Positions 17,646 to 25,894 of a DNA stretch of 64,000 nt are shown here, piece after piece (positions within the stretch are counted from its first letter, which is position 1; the number at the start of each line of letters is the position of its first letter). The translations under genes were made by a program, and so were the position numbers. Below the pieces are notes generated by a model, which saw only the letters and a list, made by a program, of their open reading frames with translations, made no database searches and had not been told where the DNA came from. This stretch comes from Gramella jeungdoensis (GTDB lineage: Bacteria > Bacteroidota > Bacteroidia > Flavobacteriales > Flavobacteriaceae). The stretch covers positions 558,001 to 622,000 of the forward strand of contig NZ_JAMSCK010000003.1 in NCBI RefSeq assembly GCF_023805255.1, in the 5' to 3' direction.

Positions 17646-18710
17646 ATGTTTGTACTGGAAGAAAAAATATGGTTTTGGTTATTGCTGGCAATCCCGGTGA
17701 TCATTCTGTTCTTCCTGTTTCTTATTTTCTGGCAGAACAGGACACGCAGGAAATTCGCTGATTCTTCTTTGATGAAATTCCTCGCACCTAACCGGTCACG
17801 TTCAAAACCGATTATAAAACTCATACTTATTCTTTTAGGGATCACCAGCCTAGTGATCGCTCTGGTGAATCCCAAGATGGGAACCAAGCTGGAAACCGTA
17901 AAAAGAGAAGGGGTGGATATCGTTTTTGCGATAGATGTCTCCAAAAGTATGGATGCTGAAGATATCGCACCCAGCAGGCTGGAAAAATCCAAGCAGCTGG
18001 TAAGTCAGATCCTGAATACCCTGGGGAGTGACCGGGTAGGCATTATAGCCTATGCCGGTGGAGCTTTCCCGCAGTTGCCAATTACTACAGACTATTCAGC
18101 AGCAAGAATGTTCCTTCAGGCACTTAATACAGATATGATTTCTTCTCAGGGGACTGCCATAAGTGATGCTATTGAGCTTGCCACGACTTATTATGATGAT
18201 GAACAGCAGACCAATCGTGTACTTTTCATTATAAGCGATGGTGAAGATCATGAGGGTAACGTGGAGGATATCGCTAACCAGGCTGCCGAAATGGGAATCA
18301 GGATATTTACCATAGGGGTTGGAACTGAAAAGGGAGGGCCAATTCCAATCAAAAGGAATGGCGTTATTCAGAATTATAAAAAGGATAATCAGGGCGAAAC
18401 CGTTATTACCAAATTGAATCCTGGAACATTGCAGGAAATTGCAAATTCTGCCAATGGAAGTTATATTGAAGGGAATATCACCAACGAGGTAACTGACAGG
18501 GTGACAGAAGAATTACAGAACATTGAGAAGACCGAATTCGAAGCAAAACAGTTTGCCGACTTCAAATCTCATTTTCAATGGTTCCTCGGATTGGCTTTGG
18601 CATTATTATTTCTTGATATTTTTGTACTTGAGCGCAGCACAGCCTGGGTTAGAAGGCTTAACCTTTTTAATGAAAGAAGGAAGAAAGGAGTAAAAGATGA
18701 AGCAGAATAA
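17646..18710 (+). CDS. batB: BatB, vWA-domain membrane protein
   Basis: 354 residues, paralogous to BatA next door. N-terminal helices at about 9-29 and 57-74, then a vWA domain with MIDAS DVSKS at 97-101, the TAISDAIELA segment carrying the conserved Thr, and IISDGEDHEG. A C-terminal helix is near 305-325, followed by a basic tail. BatA and BatB are thought to form a membrane heterocomplex with a MoxR ATPase. The gene overlaps batC by 14 bp. Confidence 0.93.
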   Translation: MFVLEEKIWFWLLLAIPVIILFFLFLIFWQNRTRRKFADSSLMKFLAPNRSRSKPIIKLILILLGITSLVIALVNPKMGTKLETVKREGVDIVFAIDVSKSMDAEDIAPSRLEKSKQLVSQILNTLGSDRVGIIAYAGGAFPQLPITTDYSAARMFLQALNTDMISSQGTAISDAIELATTYYDDEQQTNRVLFIISDGEDHEGNVEDIANQAAEMGIRIFTIGVGTEKGGPIPIKRNGVIQNYKKDNQGETVITKLNPGTLQEIANSANGSYIEGNITNEVTDRVTEELQNIEKTEFEAKQFADFKSHFQWFLGLALALLFLDIFVLERSTAWVRRLNLFNERRKKGVKDEAE

Positions 18711-19566
18711 CATGCGATTTTTAATAATAGCGGGAATATTTATCCTGTTAGGGCTTTCTATGCAAGCGCAGGAAAAGCCTAAAAAGCTCCTGAAAGAGTC
18801 TAATGAATATATTGCACAGGCACAGGAGGCCTTGGCTGAGAATGACTTTGCGGATGCCGAAGCTTCTTACCGGAAAGCCATTTCTAAAGATCCTTCCAAT
18901 ATTAATGCGAAGTATAATATGGGGAATCTGTATTATGGAAAAGAAAAGTCAGTTAATGCCGAGCACCGATTGAAAGAAGCCGCTGAAATTGCTGGAACAA
19001 AGGAAGAAAAGCATCGTATTTATCATAACCTTGGAAATTCTTATATGCAGCAGAAGAAATACCAGGAAGCTGTAGATGCCTATAAGGACGCCTTAAGAAA
19101 TGATCCTACTGATGATGAGACGAGGTACAATCTTGCACTGGCTAAAAAGATGCTGGAAAAAGAAGGTCAGGGTCAGGATGAGAATGAGGATCAGAACAGC
19201 CAGGACAATAACAAGGAAGACCAGAATCAGGACCAGCAACAGAAGGATCAGAACCAGGATGGTGAAGGAGGCGATGACCAGAATCAGGATCAAAAGCCCA
19301 ACGATGAGGGAGAGAACGAGAAAGATAAAAAAGAGGGCGATCAGAATGAAGATAAAGAGAAGGATAAGGGAGACGAGCAGAAAAAAGACCAGGGAGAAGG
19401 AGATAAGCAAAAACAGCAACAGCAGCGCCCTGTCCAGGGACAGCTTTCACCACAACAGATAAAAAACCTGCTGGAAGCTATGAATAATGAGGAAAAGAAA
19501 GTTCAGGACAAGATAAATGCAGAAAAGGCCAAGGGTGTAAAAGTAAAATCTGAAAAAGACTGGTAA
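18697..19566 (+). CDS. batC: BatC, TPR protein with long acidic linker
   Basis: 289 residues. Signal peptide (about 1-24). TPR repeats cover about 30-150 (NDFADAEASYRKAISKDPSN; KYQEAVDAYKDALRNDPTDD). A low-complexity stretch of about 90 residues made almost only of Gln, Asp, Glu, Lys, Asn and Gly follows (about 151-242), then a C-terminal helix with QIKNLLEAMNNEEKKVQDK. The start at 18697 overlaps batB by 14 bp; an ATG at 18712, just after the batB stop, is equally possible and gives a cleaner signal peptide. The linker DNA (19160-19440) is strongly purine-rich on this strand. Confidence 0.9.
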   Translation: MKQNNMRFLIIAGIFILLGLSMQAQEKPKKLLKESNEYIAQAQEALAENDFADAEASYRKAISKDPSNINAKYNMGNLYYGKEKSVNAEHRLKEAAEIAGTKEEKHRIYHNLGNSYMQQKKYQEAVDAYKDALRNDPTDDETRYNLALAKKMLEKEGQGQDENEDQNSQDNNKEDQNQDQQQKDQNQDGEGGDDQNQDQKPNDEGENEKDKKEGDQNEDKEKDKGDEQKKDQGEGDKQKQQQQRPVQGQLSPQQIKNLLEAMNNEEKKVQDKINAEKAKGVKVKSEKDW

Positions 19567-19604
19567 CATTCTGGCTTTTTATTCGACAAAAAAGATTACT
19601 GTTT

Positions 19605-19610
19605 AGGAGG
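19605..19610 (+). promoter_or_regulatory. Shine-Dalgarno site before batD
   Basis: AGGAGG, six bases before the batD ATG at 19617. Almost no other gene in this window has such a site, as is normal for Bacteroidetes, so this one may raise translation of batD within the operon. Confidence 0.5.
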
Positions 19611-19616
19611 AAAAAG

Positions 19617-21374
19617 ATGAAATTGAAGTATTTAATTTTAAGTTTTTTATTGTTTGCTGGTGGCCTTATGCAGGCCCAGGTGAGGTTTGAGGCCAAAGTG
19701 AGCAGGGAAAATCTGGGAATTAATGAACGGCTTAGAGTAGACTTCGAAATGAATGAGGATGGTGACAACTTCAAACCACCATCTTTTGAAGGTTTTACCG
19801 TTGTTGGTGGTCCCAATCAGAAAATTAGTACCAGCATACTTAACGGGAAGATGGAATATTCCAAAACCTATAGTTTCTATCTTCAGCCGAAATCAAGAGG
19901 AAAACTTACTATAGGTCAGGCCGAGATCATTATTGATGATAAGACCTACAAAACCTCCCCGGTAGAGGTGGAAATTACTGCCGCTGTAGATAAACCCACC
20001 GATGGCGACAATACCGAACTAATTGCTGAAGATAACCTGCACCTGGTTGCTGAGGTTTCAAAAAGCGATCCTTATCTGAATGAGGCCATCACTATAGTTT
20101 ATAAACTATATGTTAGTCCGCGGGTGAGTGTAAGTAACTGGCGCGAACTGGACAGCCCCAAATACAGCGATTTCTGGAGTCAGAGTATAGATATTCAGCA
20201 ATTGCGGGTCGAAAATGGCGAATACAGGGGGGAACCATATCGCTATGTGGTATTAAGAAAGACCATTCTTTATCCTCAGAAGACCGGAGAATTGAACATT
20301 GAACCCCTCACCCTTTCTATCGCTGTGGATGTTCCAAGTGAAAGACGGGATATCTTTGGAAGCCGTATTTATAAGACAGTGAATAAAACGGTAGCGGCCG
20401 ATAATAAAAAGATAAATGTAAAGGCTTTACCCGATGGAAAGCCTGCAAATTTTACCGGTGCTGTTGGTAAATTCAGTTTCAATGTGACTACCAGTAAGAA
20501 CGAATTGAATGCCGGTGAAAGCCTTGAAGCCAAAGTTGAGGTGCGTGGTAATGGAAACCTTAAATTATTTGACCTTCCGGCACTTACCGCTCCTTCTTCT
20601 CTTGAAATGTATGACCCTGAAAGAAGGGAGAACGTAAATACCAACCTTAATGGTATGCAGGGTAGTGTTGCAGAAACCTATACCATAGTGCCTACCCGTA
20701 AAGGTAAATATCCCATTCCGGCACTCTCTTTTTCCTATTTTGATCCATCAACCGAGACCTATAAGAATTTAGGTTCAGAAGAAATTATGATCAATGTAGA
20801 CCGTGGTCCGCTTGCCGGGAATGAACCTTCAGGAATCTCTGGTGTAAACAAACAAAAAATAGCCCTTTCAGGAGATCAGTTCCGTTTTATAAAGCTTAAA
20901 ACAGACCTGAGACCAATAAACAGTGACAGCTTTTTAGGATCTTTAGGTTTCTGGAGTGCGCTTATTCTGCCTCTTGCAGCTATTCCTTTATTCATTCTAT
21001 TCGGCAAAAAAAGAGAAGAAAGAGCGAGAGATGTAAAAGGGAACAGGATAAGGAAAGCCGATAAGCTTGCCAGGAAATACCTGTCTGACGCCAAAAGAAA
21101 CCTTGGCGATCAGAAAGAATTCTACCTGGCACTTGAAAGGTCTATGCATAATTATCTGAAAGCCAAACTGAGGATCCAAACCAGCGAGATGAGCAAGGAA
21201 AGAATTGATGGTTTACTGCGTGAAAGATCGGTAGATGAACAAACCACGGCCGATTTTATATCCCTGCTTGAAAGCTGTGAATATGCCAGGTACACGCCGG
21301 CATCCTCAGATGCCATGCAGCACGATTATGATAAGGCCGTTAACGTAATTTCAACTCTTGATAAACAATTGTAG
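19617..21374 (+). CDS. batD: BatD, oxygen tolerance protein
   Basis: 585 residues. Signal peptide about 1-20 (ending MQAQ), then tandem beta-sandwich domains of the BatD family: VSRENLGINERLRVDFEM, PPSFEGFTVVGGP, YSFYLQPKSRGKLTIG, and later LEAKVEVRGNGNLKLFDLPAL. A single membrane helix is near 442-461 (SALILPLAAIPLFILFG) and is followed by a cytoplasmic helical tail of about 120 residues with SDAKRNLGDQKEFYLALERS. Most of the protein is periplasmic. batE starts 2 bp after its stop. Confidence 0.92.
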   Translation: MKLKYLILSFLLFAGGLMQAQVRFEAKVSRENLGINERLRVDFEMNEDGDNFKPPSFEGFTVVGGPNQKISTSILNGKMEYSKTYSFYLQPKSRGKLTIGQAEIIIDDKTYKTSPVEVEITAAVDKPTDGDNTELIAEDNLHLVAEVSKSDPYLNEAITIVYKLYVSPRVSVSNWRELDSPKYSDFWSQSIDIQQLRVENGEYRGEPYRYVVLRKTILYPQKTGELNIEPLTLSIAVDVPSERRDIFGSRIYKTVNKTVAADNKKINVKALPDGKPANFTGAVGKFSFNVTTSKNELNAGESLEAKVEVRGNGNLKLFDLPALTAPSSLEMYDPERRENVNTNLNGMQGSVAETYTIVPTRKGKYPIPALSFSYFDPSTETYKNLGSEEIMINVDRGPLAGNEPSGISGVNKQKIALSGDQFRFIKLKTDLRPINSDSFLGSLGFWSALILPLAAIPLFILFGKKREERARDVKGNRIRKADKLARKYLSDAKRNLGDQKEFYLALERSMHNYLKAKLRIQTSEMSKERIDGLLRERSVDEQTTADFISLLESCEYARYTPASSDAMQHDYDKAVNVISTLDKQL

Positions 21375-21376
21375 TG

Positions 21377-22126
21377 ATGAAAAAGTTGATCTTATTGAGT
21401 TTTTTGCTTGCAGGTTTTATTGGGTTTTCCCAGACTGATTCTCTATTTGAAGAGGCAAATTCAGCTTATCAGGAAGGAAATTATGAAGAGGCGGTTTCAA
21501 AATATGAAGAGATCCTTGATAAGGGTGAGGCTTCTGCAGAGCTATATTATAACCTGGGAAATTCTTATTATAAACTGAACAAAGTAGCCCCCAGCATATA
21601 TTATTACGAAAAGGCCCTTCAGTTAAATCCCGGGGATGATGATATTCAGAACAATATCGAGTTTGCCAGAAATATGGCTATAGATGACATTGAAGAAGTT
21701 GAACAAACAGGCATTGGCCAATGGGTTAACGGGATCATTTCAGTTTTTAGCTTCTCTACCTGGGCCATTCTTGGAATCTCATTTTCGGTCCTATTCGTGG
21801 TTCTTTTCTTATTCTACTATTTTTCGCACACTCCCATGTATAAGCGCATACTTTTTGGTGCTGCCATTGCCAGCGTAATTTTGTGCATAGCTTCTGTGGT
21901 ATTTGCGTTTCAGCAACAATCCTATATCGAGGATAACCAGTACGCCATAATCTTCAGTGAAGAGGCCGAAGTAAGGGATGAACCAAACCTGCGCGGTGAA
22001 AGCAGCTTCGAATTGCACGAGGGTACCAAGGCGAAGGTGCTGGAAGATTTTCAGCAATGGTCGCGTATTGAGCTTGCCAATGGTGCACAAGGATGGGTAC
22101 GGTCCAGTGATCTCCGAAAGCTATAA
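21377..22126 (+). CDS. batE: BatE, TPR and SH3 domain membrane protein
   Basis: 249 residues from the ATG at 21377; the GTG at 21374 overlaps the batD stop and adds one residue. Signal peptide (about 1-20, ending GFSQ), two TPR repeats (about 20-95, YQEGNYEEAVSKYEEIL; PSIYYYEKALQLNPGD), two membrane helices (about 120-145 and 155-178), and a C-terminal bacterial SH3 domain (about 190-249) with AEVRDEPNLRGESSFELHEG and GWVRSSDL. Last gene of the Bat operon; no terminator recognised after it. Confidence 0.92.
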   Translation: MKKLILLSFLLAGFIGFSQTDSLFEEANSAYQEGNYEEAVSKYEEILDKGEASAELYYNLGNSYYKLNKVAPSIYYYEKALQLNPGDDDIQNNIEFARNMAIDDIEEVEQTGIGQWVNGIISVFSFSTWAILGISFSVLFVVLFLFYYFSHTPMYKRILFGAAIASVILCIASVVFAFQQQSYIEDNQYAIIFSEEAEVRDEPNLRGESSFELHEGTKAKVLEDFQQWSRIELANGAQGWVRSSDLRKL

Positions 22127-22191
22127 GGGAAATTGATGTTCGTTTAACAAATTAGTATGGTTTTCTATTGCTGATTGTCGCGAGAATCTTC

Positions 22192-22199
22192 TATTTTTG
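22192..22199 (+). promoter_or_regulatory. TATTTTTG -7 element just before a GTG start
   Basis: Matches TAnnTTTG. A TTG lies 21 bp upstream at 22168-22170. The element ends five bases before the GTG at 22205, so the transcript would begin at or within a few bases of the start codon. Confidence 0.5.
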
Positions 22200-22204
22200 C
22201 CGCT

Positions 22205-22495
22205 GTGAAAATTTTCTCTTACATATTAGCTTTTATTTTTATCACATTTCTGTTTACACCTACCGTGGTGTCTTTGATAGACAGGAATGTGGATATTTCT
22301 ATTGCTTATAATGTGAATGAAGAAGAGAGTTCGTCGAAGAACCAGATCACATTTGAATATAACATAGAAGAAATGGATTCTAATTACGAAAGCATCCATT
22401 TTCTTCAAACTAAAAAACCAGAAGGCCATTATTATAAAGAGAATGGCTATAAGGTTTTCCTCTCTATTTCTTCCCCTCCCCCTAAAAAAGCATAA
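22205..22495 (+). CDS. Small hypothetical membrane-anchored protein
   Basis: 96 residues from the GTG at 22205. The open frame extends to a TTG at 22175, but that would place the TATTTTTG promoter element inside the coding sequence, so GTG is preferred. One N-terminal hydrophobic segment (about 1-20, KIFSYILAFIFITFLFTP) serves as signal or anchor. The remainder is a charged extracytoplasmic domain ending in a proline-rich SPPPKKA. No family recognised. It lies between the Bat operon and the SulP gene, and a 21-bp palindrome (22507-22527) follows the stop. Confidence 0.5.
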   Translation: MKIFSYILAFIFITFLFTPTVVSLIDRNVDISIAYNVNEEESSSKNQITFEYNIEEMDSNYESIHFLQTKKPEGHYYKENGYKVFLSISSPPPKKA

Positions 22496-22506
22496 TACTC
22501 TTAGTT

Positions 22507-22527
22507 TTAGATTATCAGATAATCTAA
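22507..22527. repeat. 21-bp perfect palindrome downstream of small gene, upstream of SulP gene
   Basis: Ten-base arms TTAGATTATC and GATAATCTAA around a single A. It is AT-rich and has no T-run, so an operator is at least as likely as a terminator. It lies 100 bp before the SulP start codon. Confidence 0.55.
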
Positions 22528-22582
22528 CAGGCAATTCATTTTTTCAATGAATATGTCATCATTATTCATTTTTTAAATCAAA

Positions 22583-22611
22583 TCACAGGTAATAATAAGA
22601 AGTACCTGTGA
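22583..22611. promoter_or_regulatory. Inverted repeat upstream of the SulP gene
   Basis: Nine-base arms TCACAGGTA (22583-22591) and TACCTGTGA (22603-22611) with an 11-bp spacer, ending 15 bp before the ATG at 22627. The geometry fits a dimeric regulator site or a leader hairpin that could control translation. Confidence 0.5.
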
Positions 22612-22626
22612 CATCAATATTGTATT

Positions 22627-24204
22627 ATGTTTAAACAACTAAATAAAGATTTTCCGGCAAGTATTGTCGTATTTTTCGTCGCTATCCCCTTATGTCTGGG
22701 TATTGCATTAGCCAGTGGGGCACCACTATTCTCAGGTTTAATAGCCGGAATAGTCGGTGGGATCGTGGTTGGAGCTATTAGTGGTTCCAGCCTTGGAGTT
22801 AGTGGTCCCGCCGCTGGTCTTGCTGCCATTGTACTGGCTGCGATCTCCAGTTTGGGAAGTTATGAGAATTTCCTGCTTGCTGTGGTGATTGCAGGTGGTA
22901 TACAGATTCTCTTCGGGGTTCTTAAGGCCGGAATTATAGGTTATTACTTCCCTTCTTCGGTGATCAAGGGAATGTTAACCGGTATTGGGATTATTATTAT
23001 CCTTAAACAAATACCACACTTCTTTGGATATGAAGGAGATCCTCAGGGAGACTGGGCTTTTTCCCAGCTGGATGGAGAAAACACTTTTTCGGAGCTTTTT
23101 AATGCACTAAATAATATAAGCCCTGGCGCCACTCTGATTGCATTTATTGGTATGGCGATCCTGGTCTTATGGGAAGCAGTGCTTACCAAAAAGGCAAAAA
23201 TTTTCAGACTTATCCAGGGTCCTCTTGTGGCGGTTGCTGCCGGGATCATATTTTACCTGTTGACCCGAGATTCGGAGTCATTGGCGATTGCTAAAGATCA
23301 TCTTGTGAATGTTCCTGTGCCGGATAGTTTTGATTCCTTTATTGGACAATTTACCTTTCCTTCCTTTAAAATGATTGGTGCACCCGAGATATGGATCACT
23401 GCTTTTACCATGGCACTTGTAGCAAGTCTTGAGACCCTTTTATGCGTAGAAGCTACCGATAAACTTGATCCGCATAAAAGAACCACCCCTACCAACAGGG
23501 AATTGTTCGCCCAGGGAACCGGAAATATGATTTCCGGATTTATAGGTGGTCTGCCAATCACGCAGGTAATTGTTAGGAGTTCGGCGAATATTCAGTCGGG
23601 AGGGCAAACTAAACTTTCGGCCATTATGCATGGGTGTTTGTTGTTAATATCGGTAATTATTATTCCGGGAATATTAAATCTTATTCCGCTATCTGTACTT
23701 GCAGCTATTCTATTCCTGGTAGGGTATAAACTGGCTAAGCCCAGCCTTTTTCTTGAAATGTATCGCAAAGGATGGAAGCAATCCGTCCCCTTTATCATCA
23801 CTATCCTGGGTATCGTTTTTGGAGATCTCTTAATAGGTATTAGCCTTGGACTATTAGTGGGAATCGTCGTGATCTTAATAAAAAGTTACCAGAATTCTCA
23901 TTTCCTTCACATTGAAAATGTTCAGGATGGAAGTAAGACGGTGAAAATGACTTTAGCTGAAGAGGTTACCTTTATAAATAAGGGAGCTATCATGAAGGAA
24001 TTGAATAACCTCGAAGAGAATTCTTATCTTGTGATGGACGTAAGTAAAACACGTTATCTGGATAACGATATAATTGAAATTCTGGATGATTTCAAAGTCA
24101 AGGCCGAAGAAAGAAATATCAATATCAAGATAATTTCTGAAAGAGGCGAGGTGGAGAATCCAGATAGTTATTATCAGTTTTTTCAGAAACCAAAACCAGC
24201 TTAG
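22627..24204 (+). CDS. SulP-family anion transporter, probable bicarbonate uptake
   Basis: 525 residues. It starts with the SulP core (DFPASIVVFFVAIPLCLGIALASG), has about 12-14 hydrophobic segments up to residue about 430, including GISGFIGGLPITQVIVRSSANIQSGGQTKLS-like blocks, and ends with a weak STAS-like domain (about 440-520, VTFINKGAIMKELNN; SYLVMDVSKTRYLDND). SulP proteins carry sulfate, bicarbonate or other anions. The beta-carbonic anhydrase gene follows 64 bp downstream on the same strand, favouring bicarbonate as substrate. Inner membrane. Its leader holds several palindromes. Confidence 0.87.
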   Translation: MFKQLNKDFPASIVVFFVAIPLCLGIALASGAPLFSGLIAGIVGGIVVGAISGSSLGVSGPAAGLAAIVLAAISSLGSYENFLLAVVIAGGIQILFGVLKAGIIGYYFPSSVIKGMLTGIGIIIILKQIPHFFGYEGDPQGDWAFSQLDGENTFSELFNALNNISPGATLIAFIGMAILVLWEAVLTKKAKIFRLIQGPLVAVAAGIIFYLLTRDSESLAIAKDHLVNVPVPDSFDSFIGQFTFPSFKMIGAPEIWITAFTMALVASLETLLCVEATDKLDPHKRTTPTNRELFAQGTGNMISGFIGGLPITQVIVRSSANIQSGGQTKLSAIMHGCLLLISVIIIPGILNLIPLSVLAAILFLVGYKLAKPSLFLEMYRKGWKQSVPFIITILGIVFGDLLIGISLGLLVGIVVILIKSYQNSHFLHIENVQDGSKTVKMTLAEEVTFINKGAIMKELNNLEENSYLVMDVSKTRYLDNDIIEILDDFKVKAEERNINIKIISERGEVENPDSYYQFFQKPKPA

Positions 24205-24268
24205 TATACTTTTTAGAAGTAATTAACTTTGAAAAATTCCAATTTTAAAATTTAAAAAATAAACCATT

Positions 24269-24892
24269 ATGATTAAAGATATAATTGATAAGGAAAAGCA
24301 GTCGAAGCTTTCTCCAGATGAGGTTCTAAAAGAACTTCTTGCCGGGAACCAGAGATTTACTGAAAATAAGATGAACGAAAGGGATTACTCTAGCCAGATC
24401 CAGAAGACCAGCGGCGGACAGTGGCCACAGGCTGTTGTGTTGAGCTGTATAGATTCAAGAGTTCCTGTTGAAACAGTTTTTGACCAGGGAGTTGGAGATA
24501 TATTCGTGGCTCGTGTGGCCGGGAATTTTGAGAATACCGATATTCTTGGAAGCATGGAGTATTCATGCAAGGTTGCAGGTAGTAAACTGGTATTTGTCCT
24601 GGGACATGAAGCCTGCGGTGCTGTGAAGGCTGCCTGTGATGATGTGGAATTGGGTAATATTACGCACTTATTAAGTAACATTAAACCGGCTGTAAAGGCA
24701 ACTGATACAGATGGTGAAAGAAACTCTGGCAACGCTGAATTCGTAGCTGGAGTTGTTGAGAATAATGTGAAACTCACAATGGAAAGAATCAGGGAGAAAA
24801 GCCCTATTCTGAAAGAGATGGAGGACAATGGTGAAATTAAGATAGTAGGCGGTGTTTACTCTATTTCAAATGGTAAAGTGACACTTTTATAG
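24269..24892 (+). CDS. Beta-class carbonic anhydrase
   Basis: 207 residues. Zinc ligands and dyad are all visible: Cys60 and Asp62 in LSCIDSRVP with Arg64, and His113 and Cys116 in LGHEACGAVKAA. No signal peptide, so the enzyme is cytoplasmic. It interconverts CO2 and bicarbonate; together with the SulP gene just upstream it probably feeds bicarbonate to carboxylases. A hairpin terminator follows at 24921. Confidence 0.94.
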   Translation: MIKDIIDKEKQSKLSPDEVLKELLAGNQRFTENKMNERDYSSQIQKTSGGQWPQAVVLSCIDSRVPVETVFDQGVGDIFVARVAGNFENTDILGSMEYSCKVAGSKLVFVLGHEACGAVKAACDDVELGNITHLLSNIKPAVKATDTDGERNSGNAEFVAGVVENNVKLTMERIREKSPILKEMEDNGEIKIVGGVYSISNGKVTLL

Positions 24893-24920
24893 TCTTAGCA
24901 GAAGCCTAGAAGCTTTAATA

Positions 24921-24963
24921 AAATCCGGTTCGCAGTTAGAAAAAGCTGCTGCCGGATTTTTTT
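24921..24963. terminator. Terminator between carbonic anhydrase and cvpA
   Basis: Stem AAATCCGG/CCGGATTT (24921-24928, 24952-24959) with an inner GCAG/CTGC pairing, then seven T. On the minus strand the stem lies just after the cvpA stop at 24962, so it can serve both convergent genes. Confidence 0.75.
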
Positions 24964-25492
24964 ATATAAAGTCTTCCTCCTCATCATCGTTTAAAAGGTC
25001 TCTTTCCTTTACCTGTTTTATGATAGATGGAAGAATTATAGGAGCGATACCTTCTACCGGTTCATAAAGGATGGATTCTTCAAGAGTCCTGTCTTCCACG
25101 ATCCCTATCCTTTCATTGGTAGCTTTGAAGAACATGATGATCACACTGGCCACGAATGCCGATTTCAACAGGCCAAAGACCCCTCCCAGCAGTTTATTCA
25201 CAACTCCTAAGGCAGCAAAAGCGGCAACTTTGGTCAGCATTCTTCCTCCCAGTGACACCAGGAAAACGATCAAGATAAAAGTGATTGCAAAACTGATGAG
25301 ATTAATGTACTGGGGTTGCCATTCTATCCATGTGGAAAGTATGCTTCCAAGGAAGTGAGAGAAATGTACGGCGCCATATATACCGGCAACAATGCCAACC
25401 AGAGAGGCCAGTTCGGCAAGCAATCCTCTAAACAGACCTCTCACCAGTCCGTACAAAAGCACCAGGCTTAAGATAATATCCACGGTATTCAT
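24962..25492 (-). CDS. cvpA: CvpA family membrane protein
   Basis: 176 residues with four membrane segments (about 5-22, 27-48, 63-84, 98-124), as in CvpA. It starts MNTVDIILSLVLLYGLVRG and keeps the FRGLLAELASLVGI motif. CvpA is linked to colicin V production and to envelope stress tolerance in E. coli; the mechanism is unknown. The ATG lies four bases after a TATATTTG element, so the mRNA may be leaderless. The gene is divergent from the 25538 gene. Confidence 0.88.
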   Translation of the reverse strand: MNTVDIILSLVLLYGLVRGLFRGLLAELASLVGIVAGIYGAVHFSHFLGSILSTWIEWQPQYINLISFAITFILIVFLVSLGGRMLTKVAAFAALGVVNKLLGGVFGLLKSAFVASVIIMFFKATNERIGIVEDRTLEESILYEPVEGIAPIILPSIIKQVKERDLLNDDEEEDFI

Positions 25493-25496
25493 ATCT

Positions 25497-25504
25497 CAAA
25501 TATA
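25497..25504 (-). promoter_or_regulatory. TATATTTG -7 element of cvpA
   Basis: On the minus strand TATATTTG matches TAnnTTTG and ends four bases before the cvpA ATG (25490-25492). No TTG is seen at the expected -33 distance. Confidence 0.5.
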
Positions 25505-25525
25505 ATAATTATTAAATCTAGATGG

Positions 25526-25533
25526 TATCTTTG
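25526..25533 (+). promoter_or_regulatory. TATCTTTG -7 element of the 25538 gene
   Basis: TATCTTTG matches TAnnTTTG and ends four bases before the ATG at 25538, mirroring the arrangement on the other strand. Confidence 0.5.
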
Positions 25534-25537
25534 CAGC

Positions 25538-25894
25538 ATGGCAAGAGATGAACAATTAAAAGAAAGATGGGAAAGGGTTCAAAAAAAACTTTCTAATCAG
25601 TTTGCAGACGGAGAATTGATGGAGCTGGATGCTATAATTTATCTAATTGGCGTCCAGGAATTGGGACAGCCTCACAGGAAATATAAAAAGGACCATAAGA
25701 TAGATCTTATGCATATAGCTATTTGCACTTTGCTGGAACCATATGGCTATTATGAATTCGATTTTTATGATGAAGATGGCTGGCCGCATTTCAGGGTCAA
25801 GGAAGAATTACCGGTACTTAAGGCCGGGGAGCAGGCAGTTCTTATGAAAGAAGCCATAGTACATTATTTTATGGAAAAAGAATATATTTCGTAG
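25538..25894 (+). CDS. Conserved hypothetical protein
   Basis: 118 residues, acidic, with no signal peptide or membrane segment. I do not recognise a named domain, though it resembles a small conserved protein of flavobacteria. Visible features are an N-terminal helix with ERWERVQKKLSNQF, LDAIIYLIGVQELGQ, HKIDLMHIAICTLLEPYGYYEF and a basic-acidic C-terminus. The last codon is directly followed by the start of the next gene (stop 25892-25894, ATG 25895), so the two are co-translated. Expressed from a probably leaderless promoter. Confidence 0.7.
   Translation: MARDEQLKERWERVQKKLSNQFADGELMELDAIIYLIGVQELGQPHRKYKKDHKIDLMHIAICTLLEPYGYYEFDFYDEDGWPHFRVKEELPVLKAGEQAVLMKEAIVHYFMEKEYIS

Noticed and set aside
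19093-19453. Long hydrophobic or basic open frames on both strands over batC
   Set aside because: They arise from the low-complexity purine-rich linker of BatC and have no start context or family similarity.
24385-24828. 147-codon minus-strand frame inside the carbonic anhydrase gene
   Set aside because: Shadow of a gene whose zinc ligands are complete.
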